Source: JAFLCM01 sp046154665 (GTDB lineage Bacteria; Planctomycetota; Phycisphaerae; Phycisphaerales; UBA1924). From it: a stretch of 64,000 nt of DNA. Position 1 is the first letter of the stretch. Each line of letters begins with the position of its first letter. The notes beneath the pieces were generated by a model. It saw nothing but the letters and a program-made list of their open reading frames with translations. It was not told where the DNA came from and ran no database searches. Shown here piece after piece: positions 1 to 11,765 of the stretch. The translations under genes and the position numbers were made by a program. The stretch is from contig JBJXFG010000086.1 of assembly GCA_046154665.1 (NCBI GenBank), forward strand, positions 1-64,000. The letters run 5' to 3'.

Positions 1-97
1 GAGGGCGGGCCGGCCGCGGCCCGCCATCAGTGGCCCACTTCAAGCAAGCGAGGAGAATCAGCACTGCTGTCTCCGTGGACGGAGCCAGCAGTGGCAC
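1..97. repeat. GTGCCAC hairpin doublet E1, left end cut by window
   Basis: The right half (60-97) is a two-tier hairpin. Outer arms CACTGCTG (62-69) and CAGCAGTG (86-93) enclose inner arms CTCCG (71-75) and CGGAG (80-84) around loop TGGA, and GTGGCAC closes the element at 91-97. The left half is a hairpin with GGCGGGCC (4-11) and GGCCCGCC (18-25), followed by ATCAGTGGC. Its outer GTGCCAC would lie beyond the window edge. The right half matches 60365-60402 at 36 of 38 positions. It lies just downstream of the stop of the LptD-like gene, where it could also act as a terminator. Confidence 0.7.
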
Positions 98-132
98 ACC
101 CGGAATCCTATGAATGACGGCTCCAGTTTCGC

Positions 133-3100
133 TCAGTCGGCGAACGGACCGGCGTCGAGGCGGTCGCGCACCGCGTCGCGCTGCTTGTTGGTCGGCGCTA
201 CGTCGTCAAACTCGCGGGTGAAGATGCGTCGCCGGGTCTCGCCGCTGGCACCGACCGGCGAGAGCACAAAGCCGATACTTGATTCATCGGTGATGGTGCT
301 GATGTGGAACCCCACCTCGACGGTCCACTGCGGGAAGCGACGCGTCAATCGCCCGCCGACGCTCTGGAACTCTTCGGCATCCAGGTCGTACACGCTCTGG
401 ATGGTGGCGGCGTACTTCCGCGTCAGCTCGTAGCGGGCACCAAAGTCGATGTTCTTCGATGAGAGCTGGTCGAGCGAGCGGTACTCGACGAAGGTCGAGA
501 AGCCGTCGCCGTGGTCGATGATCGTGCCCGCCGCCGTGCGCGAGGTGCTGCCTTCTTCCACGTCAAAGAGCACATCGCCGGTGAGGGCGACGGCGTCGGT
601 GAGCTGCATGATGGCGTCGGCGGTGATGAACTCGCCCAGGCTCGATCGCTCGGGGCGTGCCTCGATGAAGCGTCCGAAGGGTGTTTCGCGGTCGACGTCG
701 CCGCTGGACCACACATAATCGGTGTTGAGGCGGAGCCAGTCGACGGATCGGAGGGTGCCCTGCGCGCCCGGCGCGGTGCCGGGGCGGTGGGTCTGCCACA
801 CATTCTCGATGCCGGCGCGGACCGTGGTCCCGTCGGCGAGTGATTCGACGCCCTCGTCGTACACCGGCAGGTCCGACTGCTCGACATTGGTGCCGCTGCT
901 CCACGCGGTGAGGCTGGGGGTGATGATGTGGCGTATGCCGTGGAGATCGAGCACGTCAGACTCAACGCTGGAATCCACGCGGTTCAGGCTGGTGGCGGCA
1001 CGGACGCCCGCGGCACCCCACAACCGTTCGCGCTCAACGCCCTCTTCGTTTCCGGCGCCGCCCGCGTCGTTGAAGCGGTCGAAGCTCGTGTCGTACGCCG
1101 TGAACCGGCCCACCGCGAACGGCGTGACGTTCACCGGGCCCACGCTCAGCGGCGCTTCGATGTCGTGGCGCGTGTCGAAGCGTGTGACCGTGTCCTCGTC
1201 AAGGCCCGACGATTCGAGCACGCGCGAGAGCCGGTCGGTGGGCAGCAGCCCGAAGCCCGCGAGCGATCGCTCCCGCGTGTCGTATCCGTGGTCCGCCAGC
1301 GTGGGCGAATCGAACACCAGGCTCGTGGCGCTGAATCGCGCATCGGCGGTGTAGCTCAGCAGCCCGCCGAAGAGATCCTCACCGACGCGGTGGTAGGCGA
1401 AGTCCGGCAGCTTCTGAACCTGGTAACCCTGCGAAGTGAGCAGGTACTGGTTCGAGATGAAGTCGTTGAACGTGCCGCGGATCTCGGCGGTGATGGCCTC
1501 GTTGTCCTCGAGCCTTCTCAGGTAGAGCGAGTTGGTGAACTCGCGCCGCGTCTGCGCCTCGCGCCGGAAGAACGAATCGACAAACGCCTCGTCAGAGATG
1601 TACGTCCCCTCGGCGAACAGCGTCCAGTGCTCGTCGAGCTTCCAGATGTTGTCGGCGGCGAAAATGCCGCGGTTTTCCTGCGGCGGGTCGCGGTCGGCAC
1701 CGCTCGAGAGATGGTCCTTGCCCTGGTCGTTGAGGTAGTAGGCCAGCAGCGAGCCGTCCATGTCGGGCCGGGTCCAACGCAGGTCGGTGCCGATGCCGAC
1801 GCCGCGCGAGATGTACCAATCGAGGAGCAAGTCCCAGCGGCTGCCTTCGGGGGCGTTGAGGCCCAGCAGCGTGTACATATCCCACACGGTGCGGACGACG
1901 CTGGTGCTCGACACGCTCTCGAACTCGATGCGGCGCAGCGGACTGGGCTTGAACTCGCCCGAGACTTTCGGCACATACGCGAGCGGCACGCCGCCGGCGG
2001 TGAACACCAGATCACGCGCCTCGTAGGTGTTGAACGCGCGGCCCTCGCCCGAGGTGTCGCGCGTCACCGTTACGCTTGAAGCACCGATGGCGAAGTGCGG
2101 CTCGGCGAAGCTCACGTTGGCGAGTGTGGCCTTCTCCGCCGTGAACTCCTGCAGCGAGCGCTGCCGCAGCACGTCGGCACGCAGATAGAGCGGCATGCCG
2201 CGCTCCTGGTCGTAGGTCCAAAAGACGGCGTCGAGCACCACGGCGCTGTTGCGCGACACGTCGTAGTACATCCGGCTGCCGCGCAGCACATATTGATCGG
2301 GCTGGAACCCCGCGGCGGCGGCGTCGGGGCGCGTCCGCACCGAGACCTGCGCGTCGCCTTCGAGATAGATGCCCAGCACGTCACCCTGCGAGAACTTCAT
2401 CCCGGCGTCGGCCCCCTCCCCCCCGCCGGGTGCTCTTGCAAGAAACACCACGGCCCGCGCCGCTTCGAGCAGCACGCTCTGACGACGGCCGAGGGTTTCG
2501 TACTGCACCGTGACCCCGCCGTTGAGCATGAGTGCGCGGGTCGCGCCGGTCTTGGCGGCGTCGGACGCGGGGTCGATCTCGACGAGCTTGGGGTTCGGCG
2601 AATAGAACTCGATCACGCCCTCTCGGGCGATGATCGGCGCGGTGCGAACGGCGATCGGCGAGCCGCCGCGGGCGCTCCGCGTGTCCACGCTGAGATCGCG
2701 CCCGCCGGGGCCGGTGGGCGGGGCCCCCACCGCTTCGGGCAGCGGGCCGGCGTCGCTCTGCGTGGCGCGATCCGCGCCCCGGATGGTCGGGCCGCTCCAC
2801 ACAGCGCGGGAAGGATCGGCGGCGGCGCGGGCCCGCTCGTCCTGCCTCGCGGTGACATCCGCGAGATAGCGAGCCAGCCGAATCTCGCCCTCGGTGACGA
2901 ACGGGTCCGACGGCCGCGCGTCGCGCATCGGGACGTCGACGGCGACGGTGGTCGGCGCGTTCGCATCGGTGACCACCAGCGCCGTGACCAGCAACCGCGC
3001 CGCCTGCTGGCTGAGCCACGGGCCGGAGGGCGACGGCGTGCCGTCAACTTCGAGTTCGCCCGGGCCGGCGGGGTCGCGCGCGTTTTCGAGATAGAGCGCG

Positions 3101-3495
3101 AGCTGCTCGCCCGCGACGCCGTTGATGGTGACCGGTTCGAGCCATACCGAGGCGCGATCAGCGACGAAGCGGTACGGCCCGACGTTGATGCGGACGTCTT
3201 TCTCAAAGAAGAGCCGACTGCACACGCCGCCGTTGCCTTCGCGCCACGACCACCCGCGCATGCCGGAGAAGGAGAGCGCAAGGCGCTGCGGCGTGGCGGG
3301 CAGTTCGATTCCGCCAAAGTCACGCCCGGTGAAGGCCGCGTCGGTGTCGGTGTTGCCAGCGATTTCGGGCTGGGCGATCAGCACGCTCGCGGGCGCGCCG
3401 CACAGCGAGACGAGGGCCGCCGCGCCGAGGGCCATCGGCACGCGGGCGGCGTGTCGGCGGAATGCGGCGGTCGGCATCGGAGAAAAAGTGCCCAT
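133..3495 (-). CDS. LptD-like outer-membrane LPS-assembly protein
   Basis: Large secreted protein of 1120 residues. An N-terminal signal peptide (basic start, then a hydrophobic run ending near residue 40 in a VLIAQPEIA stretch) precedes OstA/LptA-like beta-jellyroll sequence in roughly residues 290-500. That part includes phrases such as 'ADVLRQRSLQEFTAEKATL' and repeated short strands. The last 550 residues alternate aromatic and polar positions like an outer-membrane beta-barrel. In the LptD family this protein inserts lipopolysaccharide into the outer leaflet. The family call rests on domain order and the barrel-like C-terminus, not on a single diagnostic motif. A second ATG at 3477 would shorten the protein by six residues, and neither start has a clear Shine-Dalgarno sequence. 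An unspecified large barrel protein of the same superfamily is the main alternative. Confidence 0.6.
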   Translation of the reverse strand: MGTFSPMPTAAFRRHAARVPMALGAAALVSLCGAPASVLIAQPEIAGNTDTDAAFTGRDFGGIELPATPQRLALSFSGMRGWSWREGNGGVCSRLFFEKDVRINVGPYRFVADRASVWLEPVTINGVAGEQLALYLENARDPAGPGELEVDGTPSPSGPWLSQQAARLLVTALVVTDANAPTTVAVDVPMRDARPSDPFVTEGEIRLARYLADVTARQDERARAAADPSRAVWSGPTIRGADRATQSDAGPLPEAVGAPPTGPGGRDLSVDTRSARGGSPIAVRTAPIIAREGVIEFYSPNPKLVEIDPASDAAKTGATRALMLNGGVTVQYETLGRRQSVLLEAARAVVFLARAPGGGEGADAGMKFSQGDVLGIYLEGDAQVSVRTRPDAAAAGFQPDQYVLRGSRMYYDVSRNSAVVLDAVFWTYDQERGMPLYLRADVLRQRSLQEFTAEKATLANVSFAEPHFAIGASSVTVTRDTSGEGRAFNTYEARDLVFTAGGVPLAYVPKVSGEFKPSPLRRIEFESVSSTSVVRTVWDMYTLLGLNAPEGSRWDLLLDWYISRGVGIGTDLRWTRPDMDGSLLAYYLNDQGKDHLSSGADRDPPQENRGIFAADNIWKLDEHWTLFAEGTYISDEAFVDSFFRREAQTRREFTNSLYLRRLEDNEAITAEIRGTFNDFISNQYLLTSQGYQVQKLPDFAYHRVGEDLFGGLLSYTADARFSATSLVFDSPTLADHGYDTRERSLAGFGLLPTDRLSRVLESSGLDEDTVTRFDTRHDIEAPLSVGPVNVTPFAVGRFTAYDTSFDRFNDAGGAGNEEGVERERLWGAAGVRAATSLNRVDSSVESDVLDLHGIRHIITPSLTAWSSGTNVEQSDLPVYDEGVESLADGTTVRAGIENVWQTHRPGTAPGAQGTLRSVDWLRLNTDYVWSSGDVDRETPFGRFIEARPERSSLGEFITADAIMQLTDAVALTGDVLFDVEEGSTSRTAAGTIIDHGDGFSTFVEYRSLDQLSSKNIDFGARYELTRKYAATIQSVYDLDAEEFQSVGGRLTRRFPQWTVEVGFHISTITDESSIGFVLSPVGASGETRRRIFTREFDDVAPTNKQRDAVRDRLDAGPFAD

Positions 3496-3573
3496 TGAGC
3501 GCGGCGATCGTAAAGGGGGGTGGGAGTCTCCACAAGTGACGGAGCGTGTCCCCTCGGACCTACACTGACGCCG

Positions 3574-4347
3574 ATGCAGACGAAAGAGGAGATCGCCCGG
3601 AACTGGCTCCCGCGGTACACCGGCATGCCCGTCGCCAAGATGGGGCAGTACATCCTGCTGACGAACTTCCGGTACTACGTCGAGCAGTTCGCGCGGCGCT
3701 TCAGCTGCGACATCGAGGGCGAGAACCGCCCCATGCAGGCCGCCACCAACAACGCCGGGCTGACCATCATCAACTTCGGCATCGGCTCGCCAAACGCCGC
3801 CACCATCATGGACCTGCTCTCAGTCGCCCACCCCAAGGGCGTGCTGTTCCTGGGCAAGTGCGGCGGGCTCAAGAAGAGCACCGAGCTCGGGCACTTCATC
3901 CTCCCCATCGCCGCGGTGCGCGGCGAGGGCACCAGCGACGACTATCTCGACAGGCAGGTGCCGGCGCTGCCGTCGTTCAAGCTGCACAAGTTCGTTTCCG
4001 AGAAGATCGTCGCCCGGCACCTCGAATACCGCACCGGCGTCGTCTACACGACCAACCGGCGCGTCTGGGAGCACGACCAGAAGTTCCTCAAGCACCTGGG
4101 GGAACTCACCTGCATCGCCATCGACATGGAAACGGCGACGATCTTCATCGTCGGCCACGCCAACCAGATCGCCCGCGGCGCCCTGCTGCTGGTCAGCGAT
4201 ACGCCGCACACCCCCGAGGGCATCAAGACCGAGCAAATGGACGCGATGGTGACGCAGAAGTGGACCGACACGCATCTTGACATCGGCATCGAAGCGATGA
4301 CCGACATCGGTGTCAAAGGCGAGCACATCAAGCACTTTGTGTATTGA
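3574..4347 (+). CDS. amn: AMP nucleosidase (short form)
   Basis: Predicted to hydrolyse AMP to adenine and ribose 5-phosphate in the cytoplasm. The 257-residue protein is the phosphorylase-like domain alone and matches the compact Amn type I recall from Bacteroidetes. It opens with KEEIARNWLPRYTG, then has INFGIGSPNAATIMDLL, FLGKCGG (about residue 92-98) and the nucleoside-binding IDMETAT (D184, E186). These are closely shared across the whole family length. ATG 3574 is chosen because it gives the conserved N-terminus; an upstream in-frame start at 3520 would only add unconserved residues. It is divergent from the LptD-like gene and convergent with nadA. With adenine deaminase at 11.8 kb the window encodes two steps of adenine nucleotide breakdown. 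Confidence 0.93.
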   Translation: MQTKEEIARNWLPRYTGMPVAKMGQYILLTNFRYYVEQFARRFSCDIEGENRPMQAATNNAGLTIINFGIGSPNAATIMDLLSVAHPKGVLFLGKCGGLKKSTELGHFILPIAAVRGEGTSDDYLDRQVPALPSFKLHKFVSEKIVARHLEYRTGVVYTTNRRVWEHDQKFLKHLGELTCIAIDMETATIFIVGHANQIARGALLLVSDTPHTPEGIKTEQMDAMVTQKWTDTHLDIGIEAMTDIGVKGEHIKHFVY

Positions 4348-4395
4348 GGGCAGTGGGCAGTGGGCAGTCGGGAGTGGGGGGCGACGCACGCGTGA
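4348..4395. repeat. GGGAGTCGGGAGT-family dispersed repeat
   Basis: The short convergent gap between amn and nadA is filled by units of GGGCAGT and CGGGAGT. The same family recurs at 32835-32895, 37228-37250, 46346-46437 (inside purSL) and 50445-50482. Confidence 0.6.
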
Positions 4396-5586
4396 TCACG
4401 CCGCCTCTTCGGCCGGGCGGTTCGAGAGGTGCAGCATCCGGTTCAGCGCATCGAGTGCCGGACCGCGTGCCTCGTCGTGCACCGTCACGCGGTTCACCAC
4501 CTTGCCCTTCACGAGGTTGTCGAGCGCCCACGCCAGGTGCGGCTGGTCGATTCGGTACATGGTGGTGCAGAGGCACTGGCAATCCGAGAGGATGTGGACC
4601 GACACCCCGCGGGCCGCCGCCGCTCTGGCGAGCCGGTTGACAAGGTGAATCTCGGTGCCGACGAACCACGTCGACCCCGGTCGGGCCTCGTTGATGGTTC
4701 GGATGATGAACTCGGTCGAGCCGTTCGTGTCGGCCAGGTCGACCACTTCCTTGCAGCACTCGGGGTGCACGAGGATCGTCGCCCCGGGGTGAATCTCGCG
4801 CACCTCGCGGCAGTGCTCCGGTCTGAACAGCTTGTGCACCGAGCAGTGCCCGGCCCACAGAATCACGCTCGAACGCAGCAACGCCTCGGGCGTCGATCCG
4901 CCCAGCGCTTCGCCACGCCGCGCCAGACGCGGGTCGTACAGCGTGGTGTCCTTCTCGGAGTCCAGTCCGTGCTTCACGGCGGTGTTGCGCCCGAGGTGCT
5001 GGTCGGGCAGGAACAGCAGCTTGATTCGCTCGCCCTTCTTCTTGGTCGCGGTCCCACCCGCCATCGCCCAGGTAAACACCTCCGCCGCGTTCGAAGACGT
5101 GCAGCAGATGCCGCCGTTCTTGCCGACGAACGCCTTGATCGCCGCCGACGAGTTGATGTAGGTGATGGGGATGACGCGGCCCTTGAACCCCTGTTCTTTG
5201 AGCGATTCGTGGATCGCGTCCCACGCCTGCAGCGCGTCGTCATACTGCGCCATGTCGGCCATCGAGCAACCCGCGGAGAGATCGGGCAGGATCACGCTCG
5301 TGCCCGCCGGTGCCAGCAGGTCGGCGGATTCGGCCATGAAATGAACGCCGCAGAAAATGACGTACTGGGCCCCCTGCGACTTCACCCGCTCGGCGGCGAG
5401 CTGCGAGAGCTTCAGCGAATCCCCCGTGAAATCCGCGTGCCGGATCACCTCATCGGCCTGGTAATGGTGCCCGAGGATGACCAGCTTGCTCCCGAGCTCA
5501 CGGCGCCGCAAAGAGATGATCTCGGCGAGCTGCTCGGGGCTCGCTTTGGTATAGGTCTCGGGGAGCGTCGGTTGCCAGTGCTGCAC
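4396..5586 (-). CDS. nadA: Quinolinate synthase A
   Basis: Condenses iminoaspartate with dihydroxyacetone phosphate to quinolinate in de novo NAD synthesis, using a [4Fe-4S] cluster. The 396-residue protein has the family landmarks LGHHYQADEVI (about 38-48), DSLKLSQLAA, YVIFCGVHFMAE with cluster cysteine C79, LPDLSAGCSMADM, VHPECCKEVV and a final LSDCQCLCTTMY. It shows the usual three separated cysteine regions. The ATG start gives a normal N-terminus. No nadB or nadC lies beside it, so it is either a single-gene unit or the pathway is scattered. The gap to amn (4348-4395) carries a CAGTGGGCAGTCGGGAGT-type repeat. Confidence 0.95.
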   Translation of the reverse strand: MQHWQPTLPETYTKASPEQLAEIISLRRRELGSKLVILGHHYQADEVIRHADFTGDSLKLSQLAAERVKSQGAQYVIFCGVHFMAESADLLAPAGTSVILPDLSAGCSMADMAQYDDALQAWDAIHESLKEQGFKGRVIPITYINSSAAIKAFVGKNGGICCTSSNAAEVFTWAMAGGTATKKKGERIKLLFLPDQHLGRNTAVKHGLDSEKDTTLYDPRLARRGEALGGSTPEALLRSSVILWAGHCSVHKLFRPEHCREVREIHPGATILVHPECCKEVVDLADTNGSTEFIIRTINEARPGSTWFVGTEIHLVNRLARAAAARGVSVHILSDCQCLCTTMYRIDQPHLAWALDNLVKGKVVNRVTVHDEARGPALDALNRMLHLSNRPAEEAA

Positions 5587-5628
5587 GGGGGATGGTAGAG
5601 GCCATCACGGGCGGTGTTCATGAAGACA

Positions 5629-5662
5629 GTTCACCGCGGAGACGCGGAGAGCGCGGAGGCAG
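5629..5662. repeat. GCGGAG-family repeat
   Basis: A run of short units of the form CGCGGAGA or GCGCGGAGG. Related runs occur at 20817-20842, 44660-44697, 52418-52452, 58272-58312, 58430-58555 and 61505-61538, always at gene ends or in gaps. Confidence 0.55.
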
Positions 5663-5715
5663 GAAATGTGGTTGAGTCTGATCCACGCCGACGCCGGCCC
5701 CGCATCCCATCGTTG

Positions 5716-5913
5716 TCACGTCACGCTCGTGACCAATCGGATCGCGCAAGGCGGCGTGGCGTCTTCCGCGAAGTGACACCGCACCGCGTCGCGCACATTC
5801 TCGCGAAGGAGGTCCAACGTATCCCCCTGCGTGAAGATCGACGAACCCACCGCCTGGGCGGTAAACCCGCCTTCGGGGTCGTTTTCGACGACAAAGATGA
5901 TCTCGGTTGCCAT
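5716..5913 (-). CDS. Orphan HicB-like small protein
   Basis: A 65-residue protein of the small HicB/UPF0150-like family, in which members are often mislabelled as 2-oxoisovalerate dehydrogenase. The pattern 'I.FVVE..PEGGFTA.A.G.SIFT.GDTLDLLRENVRDAVRCHF' is typical: a short beta-beta-beta-alpha fold. In type II toxin-antitoxin systems HicB pairs with the HicA RNase. Only 130 nt separate its stop from nadA and no HicA-like frame is present, so it appears solitary. It is divergent from the kinase gene, and this supports a kinase start downstream at 6049. Confidence 0.75.
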   Translation of the reverse strand: MATEIIFVVENDPEGGFTAQAVGSSIFTQGDTLDLLRENVRDAVRCHFAEDATPPCAIRLVTSVT

Positions 5914-6048
5914 TGTGTAATTGTAGGAAGACGCCGCCGCGCGCGCCGAGCGATCCCGAGTCTCTCTCTTGAAAGCAGCCGAGCGCTATGCGACCATCGC
6001 GTTCGGCCTCCCGACCCCCTCGGCCTCAAGCACCACCTCGGCTCCACC

Positions 6049-9711
<3,663 letters not shown>

Positions 9712-9719
9712 CTTACTTG

Positions 9720-9817
9720 GTGCCACGATGCTCCGCCTCGGAGCGTCGTGCTCCCCGCCTTCGATCCCGACCCCCACCCCCAGCGCGACGCTGTTGCGGA
9801 CAACAGCATCGTGGCAC
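9720..9817. repeat. GTGCCAC hairpin doublet E2
   Basis: 98 bp between two convergent genes. GTGCCAC (9720-9726) leads into hairpin CACGATGCTCCG / CGGAGCGTCGTG (9724-9735 and 9739-9750, one G.U pair, loop CCT). About 36 bp later hairpin GACGCTGTTG / CAACAGCATC (9787-9796 and 9801-9810, loop CGGA) is closed by GTGGCAC (9811-9817). The two ends share 13 inverted bases (GTGCCACGATGCT). The left hairpin sits just after the kinase stop and could terminate both genes. Confidence 0.75.
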
Positions 9818-9840
9818 AAGAATGACCGCCGCGCGCGACC

Positions 9841-11598
9841 CTACTTCACCCAAATCGCCCGCAGCGCCGCATCCAAAGGATCAGCCTCAATCCCCATCTT
9901 CTCATTCACACGGTCCACAATCGCCATGCCGTCGCGCACATCCTGCTCTGAGCCCGTCTGCCACCCCAGGTACGTCAGCAGCAACCCGGCGTCCCGCGCC
10001 AGCAGCGTGTCGCGCGTCGAGCGGGCCCGCAGCTGCGCCCGCACCGTCTCCAACCGCGCGCCCCGCGGCAGCAGCTTCTGGTCATATTTCGCCGCGATCA
10101 GCTCGGGGTACGCGCGGAACAGGTTCCGCAGATTCAGCGCCGCGGAGATGTACATGCCCGCGGCGATCTGCGCGTGCACGCGCCCCGCCGCCGCCATGGG
10201 GTCGCCCTCGTGCAGCGACAAGGCCAGCGCGAATCGCTCCTCGGCGTCGAACCAGCGACCGTCGGCCAAGTGCTGCTCGCCCTTGGTCATGTGGGCCGCG
10301 AAGAACTCGTCGGTGCTCATCTTGGGCTTGAGGCTGGCGATGGTCTCCGGCGTGCCGACGAGCCGCTTGGCGTCGTCGATGGCCTGTCGGATTCGCGCGT
10401 CGCGCTGCGCCTTGCTTCCCGCGACCATCTCTTCGGGATCGACGGCCTTTCGCGTTGTTTCCGTGGGCTTTTCGTCGATGCCGGGGATCAACTGGGCGGG
10501 CTCTTTCGTGAGCCTGTCACGGTTGTCCGTCACGCGGTCGCCCTCAAGGTCGCTGCCGGAAAGCACCTCGCGGAGGCGATCAAGCCGCGCATCGAACGAG
10601 TCCGGGTCCTTCTTCTCCGCGCTCGCCTCCGCACCATCGAGCGCCTTGGGCACCTCGATGCCCGGCAGCCCGGCCTTTTCGCGCTGCTCCGCCGTCAGCT
10701 CCGTCGGCGTGCCCAGCGTGTTGACGCTGGTGTCGAGCGGGTTGGCGTTCACCTGCCCGTTCACGCGTGTCTCGAGCTGCTTGCGGAACGAATCGAAGGG
10801 CGAAACAAACTCCGGCAGTGAAGCCCCCGTCTTCTCACCCGCCGCCTCGGTGAGCGCCTTGCTCTCCGCCGCGGCAATCTGGTCCGGAGTCTGGAACCCC
10901 GTCACCGGCCGAGGGGTGAAGCCGAACACCGCGTTCCGCTGCGGAATCGACCGCACGCCCTGCAGCGGCGAAGCGATGAGGAACTTCTGATCGTTCTCTG
11001 ACGCGCTCTCGGGGCGCGATTCATACGCCAGCACGGTGGGACGGCCCGAGTCGCGCAGCAGGCCGTTGCTCGTCGAACGGAGCGAGCCCGAACCCAGCCG
11101 CGTCATCGGATCGATGCGGTTGCGGTTGGCGAGCTGGTCGGTGCTGAGCTGGTTGGCCGTGATGCCGGCACTGGAGCGCTGCACGATGAGGTCGTTCGAC
11201 CCGAGCGACCGAGTCTGCCCGCCGGTGGCGAAGTTGAACTGATCCTGCACCGACGAGATGCCGCGGATGTTGAGGGTGGCGAGCCCGGAGTAGTCCGAAT
11301 CGCGCCGGAAGTTGAAGAACTGGTCGGTGCCGGTGGTCGAGCGGAAATCATCGGCGGCGCGATAGCCGATGTCGCCGCGGAACGACAGCCCCGCGCCGGC
11401 GTTGCCGGTCACGATCGCGTTGCGGAACGCGAGCTCCTTCTTGATGTCACGCCCCGCGGCATTCCGCCGGTTGCCCACCTGCAGGTTGGCGTCCAGCGCG
11501 TTGCCCGAGCCCAGCGCATTCTGCGCCAGCGCCGGCGGCGCAACCAACGCCGACCCGGAAATCCCCACGACGACAGTGGCCAACAGGGTGCGGTTCAT
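9841..11598 (-). CDS. Secreted protein of unknown function with TPR-like C-terminus
   Basis: Not recognised as a named family. From ATG 11598 it has 585 residues and a clean signal peptide (MNRTLLATVVVGISG, then a cut after ALAQ). The open frame extends further upstream, but that part translates repeat DNA. Residues to about 170 are Asn/Gly/Arg-rich with short beta-like periods. The centre is a charged linker rich in Asp, Glu and Lys. The last 200 residues are helical and include 'GEQHLADGRWFDAEERFALALSLHEGDPMAA', which looks like a tetratricopeptide pair. It probably acts in the periplasm as a scaffold; that is inference. It lies downstream of adenine deaminase on the same strand, separated by 167 bp of repeats. 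Confidence 0.75.
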   Translation of the reverse strand: MNRTLLATVVVGISGSALVAPPALAQNALGSGNALDANLQVGNRRNAAGRDIKKELAFRNAIVTGNAGAGLSFRGDIGYRAADDFRSTTGTDQFFNFRRDSDYSGLATLNIRGISSVQDQFNFATGGQTRSLGSNDLIVQRSSAGITANQLSTDQLANRNRIDPMTRLGSGSLRSTSNGLLRDSGRPTVLAYESRPESASENDQKFLIASPLQGVRSIPQRNAVFGFTPRPVTGFQTPDQIAAAESKALTEAAGEKTGASLPEFVSPFDSFRKQLETRVNGQVNANPLDTSVNTLGTPTELTAEQREKAGLPGIEVPKALDGAEASAEKKDPDSFDARLDRLREVLSGSDLEGDRVTDNRDRLTKEPAQLIPGIDEKPTETTRKAVDPEEMVAGSKAQRDARIRQAIDDAKRLVGTPETIASLKPKMSTDEFFAAHMTKGEQHLADGRWFDAEERFALALSLHEGDPMAAAGRVHAQIAAGMYISAALNLRNLFRAYPELIAAKYDQKLLPRGARLETVRAQLRARSTRDTLLARDAGLLLTYLGWQTGSEQDVRDGMAIVDRVNEKMGIEADPLDAALRAIWVK

Positions 11599-11644
11599 GG
11601 GCAATCCTATCGGCATGACAGGACCGGGGATGCACACATCAACA

Positions 11645-11669
11645 GAACCCCGACCGTCAGGGAGGGGCC
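11645..11669. repeat. 25-bp repeat identical to 22225-22249
   Basis: This 25-bp stretch, starting GAACCCCGACCG and ending GGAGGGGCC, is identical at 22225-22249. There it is translated inside the 705-residue membrane protein. Here it lies between adenine deaminase and the secreted TPR-like protein, read on the minus strand as a LPDGRGSV-like phrase. Confidence 0.75.
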
Positions 11670-11696
11670 GTCGGGGGAAAGTGGTCAAGTGGTCGA

Positions 11697-11751
11697 GTGG
11701 TCGAGTGGTCAAGTGCTCGTGTGGCATTCCGGCACTTGACCACTTGACCAC
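11697..11751. terminator. Strong hairpin downstream of adenine deaminase
   Basis: Arms of 19 bp (11697-11715 and 11733-11751) pair with a single G.U wobble around a 17-nt loop. The arms are themselves built of TGGTCAAG/TGGTCGAG units that continue to 11681. There is no U-tract, so it would be a repeat-derived terminator or mRNA-stabilising structure rather than a classical intrinsic terminator. It lies 15 bp past the ade stop on the minus strand. Confidence 0.5.
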
Positions 11752-11765
11752 GTCCCCCGCCCCCC

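Noticed and set aside
5614..6048. N-terminal extension of the kinase frame
   Set aside because: Runs antisense to the HicB-like gene and through a GCGGAG repeat; Arg-rich and unconserved.
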